Shown here piece after piece: positions 34,565 to 42,566 of a stretch of 44,787 nucleotides of DNA (its first letter is position 1; each line of letters begins with the position of its first letter). Below the pieces are notes generated by a model. That model worked only from the letters and a program-made list of their open reading frames with translations, was not told where the DNA came from and did not search any database. The stretch is from Acidimicrobiales bacterium. GTDB taxonomy: Bacteria > Actinomycetota > Acidimicrobiia > Acidimicrobiales > RAAP-2. The position numbers were made by a program, and so were the translations under genes. The stretch lies in contig JASHUY010000079.1 in assembly GCA_030039755.1 (NCBI GenBank), forward strand, positions 1 to 44,787. Direction: 5' to 3'.

Positions 34565-35524
34565 ATGACGGAACGCCTCCGCGACCTGGCCCATGTGTCG
34601 GCTGTCGAGCTCTACACGGCGAAGCCCGAGGAGACCGTCGACTTCTTCGTGCGGCTCATGGGGCTCAGCGAGGTCCGGCGCGAGCAGAACTCGGTCTACG
34701 TCCACGCGTTCGACGACTACGAGAAGTTCACCGTGAGGATCACCGAGCGGGACCTTCCGGGCATCGGGCTCACCTGGTTGCGCTGCTCGAGCGCCGAGGC
34801 GCTGGCTCGTCGGGTCGACGCGCTCGAGCAGGCGGGGATGTCGGGCAAATGGGTCGACGGCGACTACGGGATGGGCGAGACCTACCTGTGCACCGACCCG
34901 GACGGACACGAGCTCGGGCTGTACTTCGAGACCGAGTGGTTCGAGGCCGAGAAGAAGCCGGCGCTCAAGAACCAGGCTGACCGCTTCCCGGGCCGGGGTG
35001 CGAACCTTCGCAGGCTCGACCACGTCAACTACCTCGCCGCGGACGTGGCCGCGGTCGGGGAGTTCGCCGCCGGGCAGCTCTGCGCGCAGCTCACCGAGCA
35101 GATCGTGAAGGACGACGGGTCGCCGGCGGCCGTCTGGTACCACGTGACCGACAAGTCGTACGACCTCGTCTGGACCGAGGACTGGACCGGCTCGCGGGGT
35201 CGGCTCCACCACGTCGCCTTCGCCGCCGACCAACGAGACGACATCTTGAAGGCCGCGGACGTCTGCCTCGAGAACGGCATCTTCATCGAGACGGGGCCGC
35301 ACAAGCACGCGATCCAGCAGACGTTCTTCCTCTACGTCTACGAACCCGGCGGCAATCGCATCGAGCTGGCCAACGCCGGCGCCCGGCTCGTGTTGGCCCC
35401 CGACTGGCGGCCGATCTCCTGGACCCCCGAGGAGCGGGCCAGGGGCCAGGCGTGGGGCCTCAGGACGATCGAGAGCTTCCACACGCACGGCACCCCCCCG
35501 GTGCCGGCCGGGCCGAAGGCGTGA
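34565..35524 (+). CDS. Type I (VOC-fold) extradiol dioxygenase, catechol 2,3-dioxygenase-like
   Basis: A 319-residue two-domain vicinal-oxygen-chelate protein. The C-terminal domain keeps the Fe(II) triad: His153 in RRLDHVNYL, His215 or His216 in LHHVAFA and Glu267 in GGNRIELANAG. The N-terminal domain, AVELYTAKPEETVDFFVRLMGL and LCTDPDGHELGLYFE, is the usual degenerate module. The enzyme should cleave a catechol-type ring next to the hydroxyls. This is mechanistically distinct from LigAB and not needed for protocatechuate 4,5-cleavage. Its place between ligM and metF suggests that it opens a demethylation product, for example a catechol formed from guaiacol or a substituted protocatechuate. 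That substrate is inference. Confidence 0.85.
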   Translation: MTERLRDLAHVSAVELYTAKPEETVDFFVRLMGLSEVRREQNSVYVHAFDDYEKFTVRITERDLPGIGLTWLRCSSAEALARRVDALEQAGMSGKWVDGDYGMGETYLCTDPDGHELGLYFETEWFEAEKKPALKNQADRFPGRGANLRRLDHVNYLAADVAAVGEFAAGQLCAQLTEQIVKDDGSPAAVWYHVTDKSYDLVWTEDWTGSRGRLHHVAFAADQRDDILKAADVCLENGIFIETGPHKHAIQQTFFLYVYEPGGNRIELANAGARLVLAPDWRPISWTPEERARGQAWGLRTIESFHTHGTPPVPAGPKA

Positions 35525-35631
35525 ACGCCCCGCGGACCGGTCCGCGCAGGATCACCCCGGGCAGGACGACCCCGGGCGGGACGAACCCGCGCAGGGCGAA
35601 CCCGCGCAGGGCGAACGCGGTTCGGCCCTGA
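35521..35631 (+). CDS. 36-codon Arg/Pro-rich frame bridging the VOC gene and metF
   Basis: GTG at 35521 overlaps the VOC stop (GTGA) and the TGA at 35629-35631 overlaps the metF ATG (TGATG), so the frame exactly fills the gap. The product is five-residue repeats in the style RITPG, RTTPG, GTNPR, RANPR, RANAV. It is encoded by the 15-bp repeats described separately. metF lacks a clear ribosome site, so this frame may exist to couple its translation. No family is recognisable, and chance openness in GC-rich repeat DNA is possible. Confidence 0.4.
   Translation: MNAPRTGPRRITPGRTTPGGTNPRRANPRRANAVRP
35548..35622 (+). repeat. Five tandem 15-bp repeats
   Basis: Units begin at 35548, 35563, 35578, 35593 and 35608: AGGATCACCCCGGGC, AGGACGACCCCGGGC, GGGACGAACCCGCGC, AGGGCGAACCCGCGC and AGGGCGAACGCGGTT. 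They drift gradually from first to last, as expected of an old expansion. The 15-base period keeps the reading frame. Confidence 0.85.
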
Positions 35632-36473
35632 TGCCTCCCCGCAACGAGGTCGGGGCGAAGATCGCGGCGCTGGCGCGCGCGGGCGACCTCGAGCTCATCC
35701 CGCTGAAGAGCGTGCAGGAACAGTTGCCGCTCATCCCGATGGAGACGACGGTCGCCGTGACCTGCTCGGTCAAGTTCGGCATCGAGCGGACGGTGGACTA
35801 CGCCGAGCTGCTCGGCAACGCCGGGCACCGCGTGCGCGCCCACCTCGCGGCGCGGCAGGTTCCGGACCGGGCGTCTCTCGCCGAGCTCGTGGAACGGTTG
35901 CAGGGCATCGGCGTGAAGCAGCTCCACGTGATCGGCGGCGACGCCGACGAACCGGCTGGGAAGTACGCCTCCTCGATGGACCTCATCGAAGACCTCTCGA
36001 CGATGGACCACGGGTTCACCCTCAGCGTCGCGTGCTATCCCGAGGGGCATCCGAAGATCTCCGACGAGGTGTTGTTCGAAGCGCTGAAGCAGAAGCAGCC
36101 CTACGCCGGCTTCATGATCAACCAGCTCTGCTTCGACGCGGGGACGCTCGTGTCCTGGCTCAGCTCGATGCGCGCGGCCGGGATCACCCTTCCACTGCGC
36201 ATCGGGCTCGCCCCTCCGATCAACCCGGCCAAGCTCGTCGATCTCTCCTTGCGGATCGGAGTGGGGTCCTCGGTGCGGTACCTCTCCAAGCAGCACGGCC
36301 TCCTCGGGAGCCTCCTGCGGGGCAAGTTCTACAAACCCGAGAAGCTTCTCGCTCAGATCGGGGAAGCGCTCCTCTCCCCGGAGATGAACGTCGACGGGCT
36401 CCACATCTTCTCGTTCAACCAGGTGCGGGCGACCGTCGAATGGCAGCAGAAGGTCGGCGGACCGTCGAGCTGA
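35631..36473 (+). CDS. metF: 5,10-Methylenetetrahydrofolate reductase (MetF family)
   Basis: A 280-residue MetF/MTHFR-family TIM barrel. Recognisable parts are ETTVAVTCSVKFGIERTVDYAELL, HRVRAHLAARQVPDRASLAELVERLQGIGVKQLHVIGGDADEPAG, FTLSVACYPEGHPKI, KQPYAGFMINQLCFDAGTLVSWL and HIFSFNQVRATVEW. It interconverts 5-methyl-THF and 5,10-methylene-THF with FAD and a nicotinamide or other carrier. With LigM it would run in the oxidative sense to regenerate THF one-carbon units from the methyl group, as metF does beside ligM in SYK-6. The N-terminal strand is less canonical than in housekeeping MetF, which supports a specialised copy. It is convergent with SDR-3. Confidence 0.85.
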   Translation: MPPRNEVGAKIAALARAGDLELIPLKSVQEQLPLIPMETTVAVTCSVKFGIERTVDYAELLGNAGHRVRAHLAARQVPDRASLAELVERLQGIGVKQLHVIGGDADEPAGKYASSMDLIEDLSTMDHGFTLSVACYPEGHPKISDEVLFEALKQKQPYAGFMINQLCFDAGTLVSWLSSMRAAGITLPLRIGLAPPINPAKLVDLSLRIGVGSSVRYLSKQHGLLGSLLRGKFYKPEKLLAQIGEALLSPEMNVDGLHIFSFNQVRATVEWQQKVGGPSS

Positions 36474-36487
36474 TCCTCCGCACGATT

Positions 36488-36502
36488 GCTCGGGGCCCGA
36501 GC
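36488..36502 (+). terminator. Palindrome between convergent metF and SDR-3
   Basis: GCTCGGG-G-CCCGAGC is a perfect 15-base palindrome in the 31 bp between the two stop codons. It could act as a bidirectional terminator. There is no T-run on either strand, so support is structural only. Confidence 0.4.
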
Positions 36503-36504
36503 CG

Positions 36505-37419
36505 TCAGCGCACGAAGCCGGCGTCCGGTCGGGAGTAGGCGCTGATCGGCGGCCCGATGAGCGTGCCGCCATCGACCGGGATCATGGCTCCGGTGACGAA
36601 CGTCGAAGCTCTCGGCGCCGCCAGCAGGAGGACCACACCCTGCAGCTCGGAGGGGTCGGCCATCCGCCCGAGTGGCACCGTGCTCGCCCAGTAGGCCACG
36701 ACCTCGGGATCTGCGCCGCTCGGCCCGCCGATCCGGGTGAAGAACGGTCCTGGAGCGATCCCGTTCACGAGCACGTTGTCCCGGGCGAGATCCAGGGCCG
36801 CTTGGCGAACGAGGTTGACCACGCCGCCCTTCGCCGCGATGTAGCCGTAACCGCAGAAGGCCTCGGTCGTGATGCCCGCCGTCGACGCGGTGACGACGAT
36901 CCGGCCGTGGCGCTGAGGCCGCATCACCCGGGCGGCCGCCTGTACCGTCCAGACGACGCCGTTCAGGTTGACGTCGATCACCTGCCGGTAGGCCGCCCTG
37001 TCGGAGTTTTCCAGCTGACCCTCCTCGACGATGATGCCGGCACCGCGGGAGATGCCGGCGTTGGCGAACACGGCGTCCAGGCCGCCCTCCCGCTCGGCGA
37101 TGCGGCCCATGACGCGGTCCACCGCCTCGGGGTCTGCGACGTCGAGGAGCTCGCCGGTCACGGTCGCACCCTGCCCTGCGAGCTCTTTGACCGCGACGTC
37201 CAGAAGCTCTGCGTTCGCGTCGAGGAGGCTCACCCTCGCCCCGTTCAAGGCCAGCACCTCGGCCATGGCGAAGCCGAGGCCGCTCGCCGCGCCCGTCACC
37301 GCGGCGCGCACCCCCTCGACGTCGAAGATCGCAGTGGCCCGTTTGTCCGAACCGGGCACCGATCCCTCCGCGCCGGCGGTGCCGCTCGTGCCCTCCGCGG
37401 TCCCGGTGCTCCCTGCCAT
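36505..37419 (-). CDS. Short-chain dehydrogenase/reductase SDR-3
   Basis: A 304-residue SDR: VTGAASGLGFAMAEVLALNGARVSLLDAN, LLDVAD, DAVFANAGISRG, VVTASTAG (Ser region), YGYIAAKGG with Tyr and Lys, NGIAPGPFFTRIGG and FVTGAMIPVDGG. The last block is typical of SDRs that end with a conserved VDGG. The first 26 residues are Gly/Ser/Thr-rich and look disordered; GTG about 20 codons in, with GGAGGG four bases before it, is an alternative start. The ATG has GGAGAGG at 8 bases. It lies 16 bp downstream of the zinc alcohol dehydrogenase gene, so the two form an operon, probably oxidising an aromatic or aliphatic alcohol stepwise. The substrate is unknown. Confidence 0.85.
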   Translation of the reverse strand: MAGSTGTAEGTSGTAGAEGSVPGSDKRATAIFDVEGVRAAVTGAASGLGFAMAEVLALNGARVSLLDANAELLDVAVKELAGQGATVTGELLDVADPEAVDRVMGRIAEREGGLDAVFANAGISRGAGIIVEEGQLENSDRAAYRQVIDVNLNGVVWTVQAAARVMRPQRHGRIVVTASTAGITTEAFCGYGYIAAKGGVVNLVRQAALDLARDNVLVNGIAPGPFFTRIGGPSGADPEVVAYWASTVPLGRMADPSELQGVVLLLAAPRASTFVTGAMIPVDGGTLIGPPISAYSRPDAGFVR

Positions 37420-37435
37420 GTTCGCCGCCTCTCCG

Positions 37436-38473
37436 CTAGCCGGTCACCCGTACGAGCACCTTCGTCGCGTCCCCTTGGGCGCCTGCGAACGCGAAGGCCT
37501 CCGCAGCGTCCTCGAGCGCGTACTCCGGGCCCAGCGCGCCGCCGAGCGTCGGCGCGGCGGCGCGCACCACTTCGACCGCGGCCACGACGTCGGAGCGCTC
37601 GTGGCAGCTCGACCCCAGAAGGTCGAACTCCTTTTCAGTGAAGGGTCCGAGCGGCACGGACGCCTCGTCCCCGGAGATCCCGACGACGACGATCCGGCCG
37701 GCCGACGCCACGATCTGGATCGCGCTCCCCAGGCATGCGGGCACCCCGGTCGTGTCGACGACGACCGCGACGTCTCCACCCGAGAAGTCCGACGCACGCG
37801 TGACGAGATCGCCCGGGTCCGTCACCGCGTCGGCGCCGAGGGCCAGTGCGCGTTCCCTCCGGGCCGCGACCGGCTCGCTGAGCAGCACCCGGGCCCCCTT
37901 CGCCTTGGCCGCGAGCAAGCTCGCCTGGCCGATCGGTCCACCGCCGAGCACGACCACGGCTTCGCCCTCTTCGAGACGGCTGCGCTCGACCGCGTGGACG
38001 GCGACGGCCATCGGCTCGACGAAGGCGCCGAGGGACGCGGCGAGGTCCCCGATCGGGAAGACGTGGTCGGCTGCCACGACGAGCTGCTCGGCGAGCCCGC
38101 CGTCGACGTGCACGCCGACGAGCTCGAAGGCGTCGCAGACCGAAGCGCGGCCTACACGGCAGGGATAGCAAGCGCCGCAGGACGTGAGCGGCCACACGGC
38201 GACACGGTCACCGACCGACGGCGCGTCCGCGGCCGCCGCTCCGTCACCGAGCGCTTCGACGACCGCGCACACCTCATGACCTTGGATCACGGGATAGAGC
38301 GAACGCCTCCGTTTCGGCGTCGCCGGAAGATGTCCGTTGAAAAGGTGCAGATCGGAGCCGCACACGCCGACGAGCTCGGGACGCAGCAGCACCTCTCCGG
38401 GGCCCGGCCCGGCCGGGTCGTCGACCCGGCTCACTTCGAGCACTCCAGGCGCCGTCGTCACCGCTGCGCGCAT
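37436..38473 (-). CDS. Zinc-dependent medium-chain alcohol dehydrogenase
   Basis: A 345-residue MDR-family dehydrogenase (threonine/sorbitol dehydrogenase-like). Catalytic zinc ligands appear as GVCGSDLHLFNG and GHE, with Glu in AFVEPMAVAVHAV. The four structural-zinc cysteines are in CGACYPCRVGRASVC. The NAD(P) motif is VVVLGGGPIGQASLLAAKAKGA. The ATG at 38473 has GAGG and AAAGGG upstream. It diverges from gntR, and its control region abuts the gntR operator, so GntR may regulate both. The pairing with SDR-3 suggests two successive alcohol oxidations. Beyond the gntR promoter the 220-bp upstream region holds nothing I can define. Confidence 0.88.
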   Translation of the reverse strand: MRAAVTTAPGVLEVSRVDDPAGPGPGEVLLRPELVGVCGSDLHLFNGHLPATPKRRRSLYPVIQGHEVCAVVEALGDGAAAADAPSVGDRVAVWPLTSCGACYPCRVGRASVCDAFELVGVHVDGGLAEQLVVAADHVFPIGDLAASLGAFVEPMAVAVHAVERSRLEEGEAVVVLGGGPIGQASLLAAKAKGARVLLSEPVAARRERALALGADAVTDPGDLVTRASDFSGGDVAVVVDTTGVPACLGSAIQIVASAGRIVVVGISGDEASVPLGPFTEKEFDLLGSSCHERSDVVAAVEVVRAAAPTLGGALGPEYALEDAAEAFAFAGAQGDATKVLVRVTG

Positions 38474-38693
38474 TTCCTCGTCGGTCCCTTTCTCACGGCG
38501 ATCTCCGCGCGGGTCTAGCAGATCTGTCCACGGCCGCACCTGCGTGCTACGGCGACCGATCCGCGACCGGTCGAGGGACCGCGCGAGCATCGAGCCCGCC
38601 GAAACCAACCCGCGCGTGCGCCCTGCGCGCGTCCGGGTCCTCACCGTCGCACGCGACAATTGGCCGGCCTCGCAGGGGCTCCATGGGTTACAG

Positions 38694-38727
38694 ATTGTTG
38701 ACAATCGCGTATACAGCCCTGTAAGGT
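38694..38727 (+). promoter_or_regulatory. gntR promoter with overlapping palindromes (autoregulation candidate)
   Basis: TTGACA (38698-38703), an 18-base spacer and TAAGGT (38722-38727); the GTG start at 38735 is 7 bases further, so the transcript is probably leaderless. ATTGTTGACAAT is a palindrome over the -35 and GTATAC lies in the spacer, both of the kind bound by GntR/FCD proteins. The arrangement is duplicated before ligM. Confidence 0.7.
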
Positions 38728-38734
38728 CTGAGCG

Positions 38735-39508
38735 GTGGTAGCGCGTAAGCCGGGGGGAACCCGCGCACAGAACACCCGACCGGCTGCTCGCACGGGTAGA
38801 AGCCGCGTCGCGACCTCCGGCGAGCGCAAGGGGGTCGGCTCGACCTCGGCGCAGCCGGGCGACGCCGTCTACATGCAGCTTCGCCGTGAGCTCATCGCCG
38901 GGGACCTCCTACCGCAGCAAAGACTCGTGGAGGCCGATCTCTGCTCGCGTCTGCACACGAGCCGCGGCACCGTCCGCGCCGTCCTGCTTCGGCTGGAGCA
39001 CGAGGGTCTGGTGGTCCGGGAGCCGTACCGGGGTGCGCACGTGCGCGTCATCGACGAGAAGGAGGCTGTCGAGATCACCGAGGCGCGAGCCGTCCTCGAA
39101 GCCCTCGCCGCCCGGCAGGCGGCGGTCATGGCCACCGATGACGACCTGGCCGCGGTCCGGGCCATCCACGCCGAAATGCGGCCGTTGCTCAAGAGGGGCG
39201 ATCTGCTGGCGTACTCCGATGCAAACCGTCGACTGCACGAGCGCATCATCGAGGCTTCTCGCCACACGACCACCCAACGTCTGCTGAGCGGGCTCAAGGC
39301 GCAGCTGGTCAGGTACCAGTACCGGACCATTCTCGTGCCTGGCCGGCCCCAGCAGTCGTGGGCCGAGCACACCGCCCTCGTCGATGCCCTCGTCCACCGG
39401 GACCCCGACCGCGCCGCGGCCGCGATGATGGCGCACCTGAGCGGCGTGGTGGCCACCTTGCACTCCGCGGCGGGTCAAGAGGCGGACTCCGCCAGCGGTT
39501 TCGGTTGA
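38735..39508 (+). CDS. GntR-family (FCD/FadR subfamily) transcriptional regulator
   Basis: A 257-residue regulator. A basic, low-complexity N-terminal extension of about 35 residues precedes the winged helix: YMQLRRELIAGDLLPQQRLVEADLCSRLHTSRGTVRAVLLRLEHEGLVVREPYRGAHV. The FCD domain follows (AVEITEARAVLEALAARQAA), with a D-x4-H segment in SDANRRLHERIIEAS and His in WAEHTALVDAL, the usual metal and effector-binding positions. FCD regulators often sense the acid substrate or an intermediate of the pathway they control. The likely targets are itself, ligM-VOC-metF (duplicated promoter) and perhaps adh-SDR-3 and the livHMGF operon. The GTG start is set by the leaderless promoter. A terminator-like hairpin follows. 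Confidence 0.87.
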   Translation: MVARKPGGTRAQNTRPAARTGRSRVATSGERKGVGSTSAQPGDAVYMQLRRELIAGDLLPQQRLVEADLCSRLHTSRGTVRAVLLRLEHEGLVVREPYRGAHVRVIDEKEAVEITEARAVLEALAARQAAVMATDDDLAAVRAIHAEMRPLLKRGDLLAYSDANRRLHERIIEASRHTTTQRLLSGLKAQLVRYQYRTILVPGRPQQSWAEHTALVDALVHRDPDRAAAAMMAHLSGVVATLHSAAGQEADSASGFG

Positions 39509-39562
39509 CCCGTCACCTCGCTGCAGGGGAGCGTATCCAGTGACCCAGCTGACAGGGCTCGT

Positions 39563-39591
39563 CGCCGGCGCGCACGAGGCCGGCGCCTTTT
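39563..39591 (+). terminator. Intrinsic terminator after gntR
   Basis: CGCCGGC (39563-39569), a 9-base loop, GCCGGCG (39579-39585), then CC and TTTT (39588-39591). The 7-bp GC stem followed by T residues fits a Rho-independent terminator 55 bp after the gntR stop, separating it from the liv operon. The remaining ~115 bp to livHM show no strong promoter. Confidence 0.55.
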
Positions 39592-39708
39592 GGCACGCCG
39601 TGCGCCCGCCTGCCACACTGACTTGCCTGGACCCGAACAGCCGCAAGAAGCGCACGCTGCGCGAGCTGCCCCCCCCAGGCCTCCGACGTCGCGCCGGAGC
39701 GTAAGCGG

Positions 39709-41751
39709 GTGCTCGCAGAACAGATCTTCGCCTACGCGATCCTCGGCCTCGGATCGGGCGCCCTGTTCGCAGGCACCGGGCTCGGTGTGGTGCTCAGCTA
39801 CCGTGGCTCGGGCGTCATCAACCTCGCCACCGGCGCGATCGCCATGCTGTCCGGTTACTGCTACTGGGCGCTCGCGACCGGCGAGTTCGGCGTCACCTTC
39901 GCCACGCCGTTGGCCGTCGTGCTCACGCTGCTGTTCAGCGTGGTGCTCGGGGTGGCCTTCGAGCTGGGCGTCGTCCGGCCCCTCAGACGCCAGCCGCCGC
40001 TCGCCAAGCTCGTCGCCACGTTGGGCGTCCTCCTCTCCGCTCAGGCCGCCATCGTGCTCGCCTTCGGGGACACAGCGCACCCGCAGCCGTCCATCCTGCC
40101 GGGAGGCGTCGTGACACTGTTCGGGGTGACCATCCCCGACTACGACATCTGGATGGCGGCGATCGTCCTCGCGGTCACGCTCCTTCTCGCCGCCGGGTAC
40201 CGGTGGACGCGCTTCGGCCTCGGGACCCGGGCCGCGGCCGAGAACGAGGCGTACGCAACCCTGTTCGGACTTTCGCCGAACCGCTACTCGATGGGGAACA
40301 CCGTGCTCATGGCGCTCGCCATGGGACTGGTGGGACTGCTGGCGGCCTCGATCAACGAGGTGGACCCCATCACGCTCGTCCTGTACATCGTCCCGGCGCT
40401 CGCCGCCGCGATGTTCGGAAGGCTCACCGGCTTCACCACGACCTACGTCGCGGGCCTGGTCATCGGCATGGCCGAGTCGGTCCTCGTGTTCCTCGGCGGC
40501 CAGAGCTGGTTCCCGACGAGCAACGGGGGCCCCCTGCCCGGCGTCGACGAGCTGCTCGTGCTGGTCGTGCTCGTCGTCGCCACGTTCTTCCGCGCGGGGA
40601 AGATCCCCTCCCGGGGGGACATCGTCGAGCGGCGGCTCCCGAGGGCCCCGCGACCGGTGGCGCCGCTCAGGACCGCCGCCATCTTCGTGCCGATCGCCGC
40701 GGTCGCCATGTGGGCGCTGCCGTTCGGCTTCAGAGAGGGGCTCATCACCTCGTGCATCTTCGCCATCTCGCTGCTCTCGCTCGTGGTGGTGACCGGCTAC
40801 CTGGGCCAGCTCTCCCTGGTGCAGCTGGGGCTCGCAGGCGTGGCCGGGTTCTTGGTGTCGCACCTGTTCACGAACTTCGGGATCGGCTTCCCGTGGGCGG
40901 CCATCGTCGGCGTGCTCGCCGCGGCCGCCCTCGGGGTGGGCTTCGGTTTCCCCGCGCTGCGGGTGCGGGGGGTCCAGCTCGCGGTGGTCACCCTGGCGGC
41001 GACGGTCGCCCTCGAGACATTCTGGTTCAGCAACGGGACCTGGGGCGCCGGCGTCCTCGGCGCTCCCGTGCCGGCACCGTCGCTGTTCGGGTTCAGCTTC
41101 GGCACGAACGCCTCGTTCCACGGCCTCGGCGGCGGAGAGCCGAGCCCGCTGTTCGGCTGGTTCTGCTTGATCGTGCTCACCGTGGTGGCGCTCCTCGTCG
41201 CGAACCTGCGGCGGTCCAGGCTCGGCCAGCAGATGCTCGCGGTGCGGGCGAACGAGCGGGCGGCGGCTGCGAGCGGCGTGAACGTGCGCAACGTGAAGCT
41301 GACCGGCTTCGGCATCGCGGCGGGCATCGCCGGGGTGTGCGGGGTGCTCCTGTCCTACAGCTACGGCTCGATCACCGCCTCGAGCTTCTCCGCGCTCATC
41401 GCCGTCGCGCTCGTCGCCTTCGTCTACATCACCGGGATCACCTCGGTCCCCGGCGGGATCTTCGGGGGCGTCATCTACGTCGGGGGCCTGTTCGCCTACG
41501 CGCTGCTGGACTGGTTCGGCCTTCAGGGGAACTGGCTGAACCTGGCGGTGGGCTTCCTCGTCGTCATGTCGCTCGTCAGCCGGCCGGAGGGGGGCGCGAC
41601 CTTCCTGTTCTACGGGAAACGCCCCAGCCTGTGGCCGCGCGCGTCGAAGGATCCGCAGGGGAAGATGCCGGCCGGCGGCGTGGTGAACGACGAAGGAGAA
41701 CAGCAGATGGAGCGCAGCCTCGCGCCCGTCGAAGTCGAGGTGCCCTCGTGA
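39709..41751 (+). CDS. Fused branched-chain-amino-acid-type ABC permease (LivH-LivM fusion)
   Basis: A 680-residue membrane protein joining two permeases. Residues 1 to about 295 are LivH-like (LGLGSGALFAGTGLGVVLSYRGSGVINLATGAIAM, NRYSMGNTVLMALAMGLVGLLAA, MFGRLTGFTTTYVAGLVIG). A short charged linker (RAGKIPSRGDIVERRLPRAPR) leads to a LivM-like half from about 325 (VVVTGYLGQLSLVQLGLAGVAGFL, FGFPALRVRGVQLAVVTLA, RRSRLGQQMLAVRANERAAAASGVNVRNVKLTGFGIAAGIAGV). The second half keeps the usual EAA-like cytoplasmic loop. A polar tail of about 50 residues ends the protein. GTG 39709 is the start. Such fusions are recurrent in actinobacteria. The importer may carry aromatic acids rather than amino acids here. 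Confidence 0.9.
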   Translation: MLAEQIFAYAILGLGSGALFAGTGLGVVLSYRGSGVINLATGAIAMLSGYCYWALATGEFGVTFATPLAVVLTLLFSVVLGVAFELGVVRPLRRQPPLAKLVATLGVLLSAQAAIVLAFGDTAHPQPSILPGGVVTLFGVTIPDYDIWMAAIVLAVTLLLAAGYRWTRFGLGTRAAAENEAYATLFGLSPNRYSMGNTVLMALAMGLVGLLAASINEVDPITLVLYIVPALAAAMFGRLTGFTTTYVAGLVIGMAESVLVFLGGQSWFPTSNGGPLPGVDELLVLVVLVVATFFRAGKIPSRGDIVERRLPRAPRPVAPLRTAAIFVPIAAVAMWALPFGFREGLITSCIFAISLLSLVVVTGYLGQLSLVQLGLAGVAGFLVSHLFTNFGIGFPWAAIVGVLAAAALGVGFGFPALRVRGVQLAVVTLAATVALETFWFSNGTWGAGVLGAPVPAPSLFGFSFGTNASFHGLGGGEPSPLFGWFCLIVLTVVALLVANLRRSRLGQQMLAVRANERAAAASGVNVRNVKLTGFGIAAGIAGVCGVLLSYSYGSITASSFSALIAVALVAFVYITGITSVPGGIFGGVIYVGGLFAYALLDWFGLQGNWLNLAVGFLVVMSLVSRPEGGATFLFYGKRPSLWPRASKDPQGKMPAGGVVNDEGEQQMERSLAPVEVEVPS

Positions 41752-42566
41752 CCGCGGCGCTCGAGGCGGTAGGGATCTCTGTGAGCTTCGGCGCGGTCCG
41801 TGCGCTGCAGGACGTCGACCTCGCGGTCGACCAGGGCAAGCTGGTGGGCCTGATCGGTCCGAACGGCGCAGGCAAGACGACGTTCGTCGACGCCATCACC
41901 GGGTTCGTCCAGGCATCCGGGAGCGTGCGCCTCGAAGGGCGCGAGATCTCCTCGCTACCACCGCACCGCCGATCGCACCTGGGCCTCGCGCGGACGTGGC
42001 AGACCATCGAGCTCTTCGACGACCTCACCGTGCGGGAGAACCTCGCCGTGGCCGGAGGTCGGCCGTCGCTGCCCTCCTCGTTCGCCGAGATCGTCTTCGG
42101 ACGCCAGCCGCGTGCCGAGCGTTTGGCGGAGGAGGTGCTCGGCCTCCTCGATCTGGAGGGCATCGCCGAGGAGATGCCGAGCGATCTGTCCCAGGGACGC
42201 AGGAAGCTCGTGGGCATCGCCCGCGCGCTCGCCGGCAAGCCGAGCCTCCTCCTGCTCGACGAGCCGGCGGCAGGCCTCGACACGAACGAGAGCAGGGACC
42301 TTGGCCGTCGCCTTCGCCGGATCGTCGACGGAGGGCTTCCCACGCTGCTCATCGACCACGACATGGGGCTCGTGCTCGGCATCTGCGACGAGATCTACGT
42401 GCTCGATTTCGGGAAGCTCATCGCACGGGGCACGCCCGAGGAGGTCCGGCGCCACCCTGACGTCCTCGCCGCCTACCTCGGAAAGAGCGCAGCCGAGGTG
42501 GAACCCGGCGCGTCGAAGGTCGGCGCGGCGTGGGCGGCCGTCGCGGAGGGGGCGGCGGAGCAATGA
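41748..42566 (+). CDS. Branched-chain-amino-acid-type ABC transporter ATPase, LivG-like
   Basis: A 272-residue ATPase. Walker A is GPNGAGKTT, the Q-loop region is ARTWQTIELFDDLTVRENL, the signature is LSQGRRKLVGIARAL (LSQG instead of LSGG), Walker B is LLLLDEPAAGLD and the switch His is in TLLIDHDMGLV. The VGISVSFGAVRALQDVDL start and ARTWQ block are typical of LivG. The C-terminus has a 25-residue Ala-rich extension. GTG 41748 overlaps the stop of the permease gene (GTGA). Confidence 0.92.
   Translation: MTAALEAVGISVSFGAVRALQDVDLAVDQGKLVGLIGPNGAGKTTFVDAITGFVQASGSVRLEGREISSLPPHRRSHLGLARTWQTIELFDDLTVRENLAVAGGRPSLPSSFAEIVFGRQPRAERLAEEVLGLLDLEGIAEEMPSDLSQGRRKLVGIARALAGKPSLLLLDEPAAGLDTNESRDLGRRLRRIVDGGLPTLLIDHDMGLVLGICDEIYVLDFGKLIARGTPEEVRRHPDVLAAYLGKSAAEVEPGASKVGAAWAAVAEGAAEQ

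Noticed and set aside
39475-41121. A minus-strand frame of about 550 codons opposite the fused permease
   Set aside because: The product is Glu/Arg/His/Asp-rich with no domain; this is the usual antisense shadow of a hydrophobic GC-rich gene.
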